A stretch of DNA of 7,716 nucleotides, from contig JAISQH010000668.1 of assembly GCA_031274385.1 (NCBI GenBank), positions 1 to 7,716 on the forward strand, written 5' to 3'. How positions within the stretch are numbered: the stretch's first letter is position 1; each line of letters begins with the position of its first letter. The notes beneath the pieces were generated by a model. That model did no database searches. It worked only from the letters and a program-made list of their open reading frames with translations, and was not told the origin of the DNA. Shown here in pieces: positions 1 through 5,708 of this stretch. This DNA is from Planctomycetaceae bacterium. Its GTDB lineage: Bacteria > Planctomycetota > Planctomycetia > Pirellulales > Thermoguttaceae. The translations under genes and the position numbers were made by a program.

Positions 1-2409
1 GATGGTGTGGTGTTGGATGCGTTGGGGCTGCTTGTCGATCAGTCCGTAATGACCGGCGAATCAGTGTCGGTGGAAAAACTCGCGGTCAATTCCGTAACTG
101 TTATGGATCATGTTGAAGACGAGGAGTCGCTCGTTTATCGCGGAACAATGGTTGCGGACGGGCATGGGCAATTTGTTGTTACAAAAGTCGGCGATCAAAC
201 GCGGCTTGGTCAAATTGCCGCGAATCTTGGCTCCGTAGAATCCGATGCCGATACGCCTTTGACTCAAAAGTTGACCGTACTTGCAAAACAAATCAGTATT
301 GTCGGCATGAGCAGTGCGGCGTTGATTTTTATTGTTATGGTTTCTTTCACGTTTTGGGGTTGGCATCCCGATTGGACAAACGGAACATTAACAGGCTTGC
401 TTCCGTTTTTCAAGGGACTCTTAACGGCGTTTGTCATTTCCGTGACAATTATTGTTGTTGCCGTACCGGAAGGATTGCCGATGATGGTAACTGTTTCACT
501 GGCATTGAACATGATGAAGATGGCAAAAGAAAATTGCTTGATACGAAAACTAGTCGCATCAGAAACGATTGGTTCCGCAACAGTGATTTGTTCCGATAAA
601 ACCGGTACGTTAACGCAGAATCAAATGACTGTTACCTGGTTTTTCGGCGGATTAAAAGAAATAAGCGGATGTGAATTTGAAACGATTAAAAACTTGCCGG
701 AATGGGATGTACTCGTTGATTTGATTTCCACGAACAGTGAGGCGGCATTGAATCATCATCAGGGAAAAATTGATAACATCGGGAATCCGACCGAATGCGC
801 GTTACTGCGATTGTTACACGATGCCGGAGTTGATTATCGGGAATATCGGGACAAAAATCCACGAATCTGGGAATTAAGCCATAATTCCGCACGAAAAATG
901 TCGGCTGTCGCGGTTGAAAGGAATAAAACGCGAATTATTTATGCCAAAGGCGCACCGGAACGATTATTAAATTGTTGTTCACATATTATGGTGAACGGAC
1001 GGCGTGAACCGATTGAATCGTATCAATCATTGATTCGTTCGGCTTTAACTCAATCGCAAAGTCAAGCATTACGGGTTATTGCTTTTACGGTAAAAGAATG
1101 GGAACCGCCGATGTCGGAAAGTGTACAGGAAATGGAAAATGTACCGGAAAGTTTCAAAGAGGAAAATATGGAACATTTTGTCGAATATCGAGACAACACG
1201 CTTTATGCGTTGATTGGCATTACGGATCCGATTCGTCCAGAAGTTCCTCATGCGATTGCAACCTGCCGCGAAGCCGGAGTTGATGTCAAGATGATTACGG
1301 GCGATGCGGAACCGACAGCCGTTGCTATTGCCAAACAGGCGGGAATTCTTTCCGAAACATTTAAGACAGGTGATTTTGAAACAGAAATAAAACTCGGCGA
1401 ACTCGTTTTGACATCGGAGGAACTGGCTGAATTAAGTGACGAAAAACTTGTTGAGGTGATTCCACATCTTCGTGTTTTGGCTCGATCAACTCCGATGGAC
1501 AAATTGCGCCTTGTCAAGGCATTGCACAAACAGGGCGATGTTGTGGCGATGACGGGCGACGGGACAAACGACGCTCCGGCGTTGAAATTTGCCGATGTCG
1601 GCATTTCGATGGGAATTACCGGAACAGAAGTGGCAAAAGAAGCAAGTGATATTGTACTAATTGATGATAACTTTAAAAGTATTGTAACAGGAATTTGGTG
1701 GGGACGTACTTTGTATCAGAATATCCAAAAGTTTTTGCAATTTCAATTGTCGGTCAATGTTGTTGCGTTAACTTGTGCGTTATTGGGACCGTTAGTTGGA
1801 GTGCCATTACCGTTGACGGTTCCGCAACTTCTTTGGATCAATATCATTATGGATACGTTTGCGGCGATTGCTTTGAGTACAGATCCGCCGCGTATTAACT
1901 CGATGAAACGAAAACCCATTGCACGAAATGCTTCCATTATTACACCGTCAATGGGATTGACGATTGTTTTTAATAGCATTTATCAGGTTGTTATTTTATT
2001 TTTGGTACTTTATTTCGGTTGGTTTCTTGATACGAAAGATCGTTTTACGTTTTATACTGATTCAAAGTTGGCGGAGAACATCCCAGCGTTGACGGTATTT
2101 TTCACGATTTTTGTCATGTTCCAATTCTGGAATATTTTCAATTGCCGTTCGTTACGGCATGATGAATCGCCGTTTTCACTTTTGTACAAGAACCGGTTAT
2201 TTATGTTAATAGTGACAACAATTGCAGTGATACAAGTTGGTCTTGTACAAGTGAGCGATCACTTCGGCATCGGACAAATATTCCGAACCAACCCGCTTTC
2301 ACTTGAACAATGGATTAAAATTACATTAATTACGCTAACCATTATTCCGTTTGCATGGTTCGTCAGATTATTGTTGTCAAAATTAACGTACAATAAATTG
2401 ACCCCGTAG
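1..2409 (+). CDS. Calcium-transporting P-type ATPase, PMCA-like (5' end outside window)
   Basis: This is a P2B-type ATPase that would pump Ca2+ out of the cytoplasm at the cost of ATP. The reading frame is open from base 1, so the start lies upstream. About 803 codons remain, and roughly 140-170 N-terminal residues (M1, M2 and part of the actuator domain) are probably missing. Motifs run in the normal order: TGES of the actuator domain (52-63), PEGLP in M4 (466-480), the phosphorylation motif DKTGTLT (595-615, Asp codon 595-597), KGAPE of the nucleotide-binding domain (946-960) and TGDGTNDAPAL of the hinge (1552-1584). M6 contains N-x3-D (codons at 1840 and 1852), which together with the M4 Glu (469) matches the single Ca2+ site of plasma-membrane Ca2+ pumps. 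Hydrophobic segments after about 1960 fit M7-M10. No calmodulin-binding tail is seen. No terminator is visible in the 68 bp before the convergent gene. The PMCA-like subtype is a strong inference from the M5-M6 sequence. Confidence 0.95.
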   Translation, partial: DGVVLDALGLLVDQSVMTGESVSVEKLAVNSVTVMDHVEDEESLVYRGTMVADGHGQFVVTKVGDQTRLGQIAANLGSVESDADTPLTQKLTVLAKQISIVGMSSAALIFIVMVSFTFWGWHPDWTNGTLTGLLPFFKGLLTAFVISVTIIVVAVPEGLPMMVTVSLALNMMKMAKENCLIRKLVASETIGSATVICSDKTGTLTQNQMTVTWFFGGLKEISGCEFETIKNLPEWDVLVDLISTNSEAALNHHQGKIDNIGNPTECALLRLLHDAGVDYREYRDKNPRIWELSHNSARKMSAVAVERNKTRIIYAKGAPERLLNCCSHIMVNGRREPIESYQSLIRSALTQSQSQALRVIAFTVKEWEPPMSESVQEMENVPESFKEENMEHFVEYRDNTLYALIGITDPIRPEVPHAIATCREAGVDVKMITGDAEPTAVAIAKQAGILSETFKTGDFETEIKLGELVLTSEELAELSDEKLVEVIPHLRVLARSTPMDKLRLVKALHKQGDVVAMTGDGTNDAPALKFADVGISMGITGTEVAKEASDIVLIDDNFKSIVTGIWWGRTLYQNIQKFLQFQLSVNVVALTCALLGPLVGVPLPLTVPQLLWINIIMDTFAAIALSTDPPRINSMKRKPIARNASIITPSMGLTIVFNSIYQVVILFLVLYFGWFLDTKDRFTFYTDSKLAENIPALTVFFTIFVMFQFWNIFNCRSLRHDESPFSLLYKNRLFMLIVTTIAVIQVGLVQVSDHFGIGQIFRTNPLSLEQWIKITLITLTIIPFAWFVRLLLSKLTYNKLTP

Positions 2410-2477
2410 GTATAAGATCAGAGATAACTGCCTATTGGTCAAGTGCGGATGAAATTCAATTAGTGAAATGTTGACGG

Positions 2478-3782
2478 TTATTTTAATTGGAGTACAATAT
2501 ATCCCATTGACTTAACTGTTTGTCCGTTGTAATCAAAATCAATGTCGCTGTAATTCGAAACAATATTCGTTCCGTCGGAAAAAGTTGTTCTGGATACATT
2601 TTCTGTAATAAATTCATGTGATTCCATGAACTCGTATTGCAGATGCCTAATCGTTTCAAATTCATCGAAACCTTCCTTGATTTTCGTAACGGATTGAATC
2701 AATTCTTCATTTGTTTCACAAATCAGGTCGTCATTGCCCATCCAGTTGCTGCCGCTTTCACGGAACTTCGAATAAAAATAGAAAATCGGTCTTCCGCCAA
2801 ATTCAATGAGTTTCAATCGAATCAATGGTGATTTGATGGTGTAATTTATTGTTGCGGAATAGGGATTGTTCAAGACGATACCGTTGTACACAAGTTGCCA
2901 GAACGGAACATGCCGCTCAATCAACGGATCCAGCGGCATGTCTGGATTATGAAACGAAATATAAAGTCCGTAGTCAAGATTTGAGATACAATAATCAAAG
3001 CCTCCTTCGGAAGCAAGACCGCCGAATGTTTTTTGAGCGTCGTTAAAAATTTTCTTTGTCCATCTCGCATAATCTTCTTTCGTCAACGAATGTTCTGTTG
3101 CGTAACAAGTTCTCGGATTAATTGTTGAAAAAACGTCAATGTAATGCAAACCGCGAAACCCTAAAGCCTTTAGTTTTTCGAAATCGCTTTGAACGAAACG
3201 TTCGTACATACATTTCGGACAGGTTTCATACATATTACCGCCGCCCCATGTTGTATAAGTGTTCAATTTTCCGTCTTTTTTCCGCAACAAATATCCTTCG
3301 TCCCAAAGTCCGCCGATACACGAAGCGTGATAAGCATCGGAATTATTTGTGTGACAAACGATTTGAAAACCTTCTGTTTGTGCTTTTTCAATGGCTTCGC
3401 GAAGTTTTGTTTCACCGCCAAGTCGTTCGTCGGGAGGAAAAATTTGCGGATAACGTCCATCATGTCCGCCGACATTCCAACCAACAAGACAAAATTCCGC
3501 CTCGTTAATACCTTGCCGTTTGAACTCCTCGACGATTTGTTTGAAGCGATCAAATGTTACAGCAACTTTCATTGGCGGTTCGTTCTCTGCCGTTTGTTCG
3601 GTAACCGGCGACGGAACCGGTTTCCAAGCCATTCGAACTCGGATTTCCATTGATTGGGCAGCGTAATCGAGTTCCTGATTATTTTTCACTCGGTCTTTTA
3701 ACGGAACACAAACTTTTCGATCCAACTGATATTTTCGATAAATCTTCGCCATGTCGGAATACGTTGCTGTATTTTTGTCCAA
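2478..3782 (-). CDS. DUF5696-like putative glycoside hydrolase, probably lacking its N-terminal half
   Basis: The 434-residue product resembles the TIM-barrel part of DUF5696 proteins, which are thought to act on glycans but have no settled reaction. Visible landmarks are a strand-like YIDVF with Asp216, ASEGGFDY with Glu259, LDYGLYISF (about 269-277), and a C-terminal beta segment, TTFSDGTNIVSNYSD, typical of the end of this family. Asp216 and Glu259 sit where the GH101-like barrel places its catalytic pair; that comparison is inference. The only usable start is TTG at 3780-3782, with no Shine-Dalgarno sequence. Upstream codons in the same frame still read as family sequence (YEDITVEFHLL, about 3783-3812) and then hit a stop at 3843-3845, with no ATG, GTG or TTG between. 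There is no signal peptide. Family members are usually far longer, so I infer a 5'-truncated, possibly dead gene next to a transposase remnant. The family name is recalled from motif style, not searched. Confidence 0.65.
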   Translation of the reverse strand: MDKNTATYSDMAKIYRKYQLDRKVCVPLKDRVKNNQELDYAAQSMEIRVRMAWKPVPSPVTEQTAENEPPMKVAVTFDRFKQIVEEFKRQGINEAEFCLVGWNVGGHDGRYPQIFPPDERLGGETKLREAIEKAQTEGFQIVCHTNNSDAYHASCIGGLWDEGYLLRKKDGKLNTYTTWGGGNMYETCPKCMYERFVQSDFEKLKALGFRGLHYIDVFSTINPRTCYATEHSLTKEDYARWTKKIFNDAQKTFGGLASEGGFDYCISNLDYGLYISFHNPDMPLDPLIERHVPFWQLVYNGIVLNNPYSATINYTIKSPLIRLKLIEFGGRPIFYFYSKFRESGSNWMGNDDLICETNEELIQSVTKIKEGFDEFETIRHLQYEFMESHEFITENVSRTTFSDGTNIVSNYSDIDFDYNGQTVKSMGYIVLQLK

Positions 3783-3806
3783 TAAATGAAATTCGACGGT
3801 AATATC

Positions 3807-3826
3807 TTCGTATGGAGCATGGCAAC
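3807..3826. other. Junction between two gene fragments (probable deletion scar)
   Basis: Leftward, in the minus frame, DUF5696-like sequence (EDITVEFHLL) runs up to about 3812. Rightward, in the plus frame, transposase-like sequence (QLEMRPIYVRK) begins at about 3823. Both genes are cut inside their coding regions and meet within roughly 20 bases. No inverted repeat marking a transposon end is seen here. The arrangement is better explained by a deletion that removed the front of both genes than by a clean insertion. The exact breakpoint is inferred from where each similarity stops. Confidence 0.5.
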
Positions 3827-4162
3827 TTGAAATGCGTCCGATTTATGTTCGCAAATCGAGTCAGACACGGGGACATGTCTTGGTGTTGATGTTATCGTAT
3901 TTATTGATTCAAAAATTGCGGGAGTTGTGGGGCGGACTGGACGGTAGAGGAGGGAATCAGGTTATTGGAAACGTTGGGAACAATTCAACTCCAATTCCCA
4001 AACCCAAATGACGAATCAAAAAACATAACAATCAACAGCGCGCCGACGCTTCGTGAAGAGATCGCAGAGTTATTCCGCCTTGCGAATGTCCCCGCCGGAA
4101 AAACAAAGCAAGTGAACACTGTGGACAGTAAGAAAAAACTAAAAATTCGACGTAAACCCTAA
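3814..4162 (+). pseudogene. IS4/IS1634-type transposase, C-terminal remnant with a frameshift
   Basis: Two overlapping frames together give the C-terminal end of a DDE transposase of the IS4/IS1634 type. Frame 1 (from about 3823) reads LEMRPIYVRK...TRGHVLVLMLSYLLIQKLRELW, matching the family's RP-x-Y/F-x-R-K and RGH-x-hydrophobic helix that follow the catalytic core. Frame 2, from 3932, continues ADWTVEEGIRLLETL..LQFPNP...KKKLKIRRKP to the stop at 4160-4162, a typical lysine/arginine-rich end. The frames join if one G of the GGGG run at 3929-3932 is removed. The catalytic core and N-terminus are absent and no start or ribosome site is present, so no active enzyme can be made. The family call comes from remembered sequence style; membership in IS4 rather than IS1634 is not resolved. 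Confidence 0.75.
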
Positions 4163-4259
4163 AAAGGACTCATACTTACAACCAATTATCGTGCCGACTC
4201 AAAACGGAACATCCGTTGAAATGCTCAGCGTCATCAATGAAATAAAACAGTCGAATTAA
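4143..4259 (+). other. Short open frame, possible tail of an unidentified gene
   Basis: Frame 3 is open for 38 codons after a stop at 4140-4142 and ends at 4257-4259, overlapping the convergent deacetylase stop by three bases. Its peptide includes YLQPIIVPTQNGTSVEML, which has natural-looking composition but matches nothing I recognise. There is no start codon or ribosome site. It may be the remnant of a third gene, or chance. The rest of the stretch after the transposase stop (4163-4255) holds nothing else that I can support. Confidence 0.2.
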
Positions 4260-5278
4260 GAATCTTGTTGTTGAAAGAGGGCGTTTCTTACACCGGAGAT
4301 GAGGGCTTGGAATGAGGCGAGCGACAATTCGCGGTGAATACAAATTCGGTGGATTCTCATTGCGTCTAATTGGGCATTATTCCGTTTTTCTTGCAGAGTG
4401 AAAGCCAGACGAAAACCGATATTCCGGGCAGTATTGACCACCAGATCGGAAAAATCATTCTCCGAACCAAACGGATAAGCAAGCAAATCACATTTTTTAT
4501 TGAGTTCGGTTTCGAGCCGGTTTTTGGATTCGCGTAATTCGCGGTCGATTTCTTGCGGTTGGAGTTGGGACAGGATGGGGTGAGAAAGCGTATGAGCTCC
4601 GATTTCAATTCCTTTTTTTTGAAGAGATCGCAGTTCATCCCAACTGAGAAAAGTATATAATTCGCGTTTCCACTTGGGCGTCAGGTCGGGCTTGGTGCGC
4701 TCTCTCAGGAATTGCAACAACGTTTCCCGATCCGCCATCGGAAGACTTTTGGCAATCTGAAGCAATTGCAATGCTTGCTCGGTACGTTTGGGGGTTTCCG
4801 GCGGGTCAAGCGAATAGAGTTGACCGGCAAGACTGAGTTGAGTACCGGAAAAAACGGAAAGACGTTCGTGTAATTCGAGTGACCAGATGAGTTGATTTTG
4901 AGTTTCGATGAAGTTGGTGGTGACGAAAAGGGTTGCCGGAATTTCGTAGCGGTTAAGGAGAGGTGCAGCAAGAAGAAGGTTATTGGAATAACCGTCATCA
5001 AAGGAAACATGAACCGCCCGATCCGGCAACGGAATCTCTTTTTCGATGGCATCACGAATTTGCTGTGACGACACCGGGTTCCAGTGTTTCCTCAATTCCC
5101 GAAGTTGCTCTTCGAGTTGGGAAACGGTAACGGCGATACGGGTTCGGGCGTCGTTCGGCGGACTCTGGTTCTGAACAACACCGTGATAGCAAAGCCCCAA
5201 CAAACAACGGCGCGTCCAAAACCGCGACAATCGGTTCAACCCCAAATTTTCAACACCTTTAAGAATTAATTGCTTCAT
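4256..5278 (-). CDS. Polysaccharide deacetylase family protein (NodB domain)
   Basis: This protein is predicted to be a metal-dependent carbohydrate esterase (CE4 fold) that removes N- or O-acetyl groups from a polysaccharide; the substrate is unknown. Numbered from the preferred ATG at 5276-5278 (340 residues), it shows CYHGV near residues 30-34. The NodB motif SFDDGY supplies the catalytic Asp94 and metal ligand Asp95. The H-x3-H motif HTLSH supplies His229 and His233, followed by YPFG at 268-271 and a C-terminal His-containing segment (IHRICIHRE). All expected ligands are present, so it should be active. The frame extends to an ATG at 5366-5368, but that codon lies inside a good promoter -35 box and the extra 30 residues look like translated AT-rich leader, so I chose the later start. 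No clear Shine-Dalgarno sequence or signal peptide is seen. Related proteins often sit in exopolysaccharide or O-antigen loci, but no such neighbours are present here. Confidence 0.9.
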   Translation of the reverse strand: MKQLILKGVENLGLNRLSRFWTRRCLLGLCYHGVVQNQSPPNDARTRIAVTVSQLEEQLRELRKHWNPVSSQQIRDAIEKEIPLPDRAVHVSFDDGYSNNLLLAAPLLNRYEIPATLFVTTNFIETQNQLIWSLELHERLSVFSGTQLSLAGQLYSLDPPETPKRTEQALQLLQIAKSLPMADRETLLQFLRERTKPDLTPKWKRELYTFLSWDELRSLQKKGIEIGAHTLSHPILSQLQPQEIDRELRESKNRLETELNKKCDLLAYPFGSENDFSDLVVNTARNIGFRLAFTLQEKRNNAQLDAMRIHRICIHRELSLASFQALISGVRNALFQQQDS

Positions 5279-5339
5279 TGTCGGAAAAGAATTGAAAATA
5301 ATCAGGAAAATAAAAGCCGATGATTTACCAAAAACGAAA

Positions 5340-5368
5340 ATTCTACCACGAAAATCACGAAATGTCAT
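5340..5368 (-). promoter_or_regulatory. Predicted sigma70-type promoter for the deacetylase gene
   Basis: On the minus strand, ATGACA (5363-5368, 5 of 6 to TTGACA) and TAGAAT (5340-5345, 5 of 6 to TATAAT) are separated by exactly 17 bp. Transcription would begin near 5333, giving a leader of about 55 nt before the ATG at 5278. This also argues against the upstream ATG at 5368. Predicted from sequence only. Confidence 0.45.
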
Positions 5369-5476
5369 GAGAAAAGTGAAAAAAACAGATCGGTCAATCT
5401 TGAAAGTTTTCCTACCGTTCCGTTTTTGGAGGTTAAAAAAAGGTAGGCAGCCTTTCTCCGAAATATTTGGTAAATA

Positions 5477-5498
5477 GCATCGGCGTACTCGCCGACTC
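5477..5498 (+). repeat. REP-like hairpin, copy 1
   Basis: TCGGCG-TACT-CGCCGA is a perfect 6-bp stem with a 4-nt loop. The 22-base unit GCATCGGCGTACTCGCCGAC plus TC is almost identical to the reverse complement of the unit at 5530-5551 (differences at three positions). Short GC-rich palindromes of this type are typical of REP sequences. Confidence 0.65.
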
Positions 5499-5529
5499 GA
5501 AAACCGGATGACTGGGCTTTTTGTATTTA

Positions 5530-5551
5530 AAGTCGGCGATTACGCCGACGC
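5530..5551 (-). repeat. REP-like hairpin, copy 2, inverted relative to copy 1
   Basis: GTCGGCG-ATTA-CGCCGAC is a perfect 7-bp stem with a 4-nt loop. Read on the minus strand it gives GCGTCGGCGTAATCGCCGAC plus TT, the same unit as copy 1. The two copies are 31 bases apart and in opposite orientation, the arrangement of a BIME. Confidence 0.65.
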
Positions 5552-5613
5552 AACCTTATCTCATTGAAACTCCATAAACGGAACGATAGGAAAACTCGCT
5601 CTTTCTGCCAAAC

Positions 5614-5627
5614 TTTTTTTCCCCCCC
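5614..5627 (+). repeat. Homopolymer pair T7-C7
   Basis: Seven T followed by seven C end four bases before the predicted -35 box at 5632. Such tracts slip during replication and are also prone to sequencing error. An influence on the nearby promoter is possible but not shown. Confidence 0.6.
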
Positions 5628-5631
5628 TTAA

Positions 5632-5660
5632 TTGTAAAGATGAATTGAATGTGGTATATT
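5632..5660 (+). promoter_or_regulatory. Predicted sigma70-type promoter for the SbcD-like gene
   Basis: TTGTAA (5632-5637, 4 of 6) and TATATT (5655-5660, 5 of 6) are separated by 17 bp. Transcription would start near 5667, leaving a leader of about 42 nt. The start codon at 5709 has only a weak AGG two bases upstream, so initiation is probably not Shine-Dalgarno driven. Confidence 0.45.
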
Positions 5661-5708
5661 CCCTGTTTGCATCGACTTTACCGATCATGTAAAATGTAAA
5701 AACAGGCT

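Larger units (their letters stand above)
5406..5595. repeat. Palindromic intergenic element with 29-bp terminal inverted repeats (MITE/BIME-like)
   Basis: The arms at 5406-5434 and 5567-5595 are inverted copies matching at 26 of 29 positions; the outer 20 bases (GTTTTCCTAcCGTTCCGTTT and its partner) differ once. Inside lie a small hairpin (AAAGG 5439-5443 with CCTTT 5451-5455) and two REP-like hairpins in opposite orientation (listed separately). No reading frame of note is present and no target-site duplication is visible next to the arms. The size, inverted ends and absence of coding sequence fit a miniature mobile or dispersed palindromic element; a structured RNA is an alternative. It lies between the two divergent promoters. 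Confidence 0.6.

Noticed and set aside
1248..1604. A 118-codon minus-strand open frame inside the ATPase
   Set aside because: It is a shadow of the strongly conserved phosphorylation and hinge region on the plus strand.
2401..2409. ACCCCGTAG shared with 7630-7638
   Set aside because: A nine-base match, one copy being the end of the ATPase coding sequence, is expected by chance.
3679..3876. Minus-strand open frame starting MSPCLTRF
   Set aside because: It overlaps the DUF5696-like gene and the transposase remnant in another frame and has no protein-family character.
3929..3932. Programmed frameshifting in the transposase
   Set aside because: The site lacks an A-rich slippery heptamer, lies near the C-terminus, and the rest of the gene is gone, so decay or a read error is simpler.
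5279..5368. N-terminal extension of the deacetylase to the ATG at 5366-5368, giving a hydrophobic leader
   Set aside because: The ATG is part of a well-spaced -35 box and the added residues are translated AT-rich DNA; typical relatives begin near MKQLILKG. A membrane anchor cannot be fully excluded.
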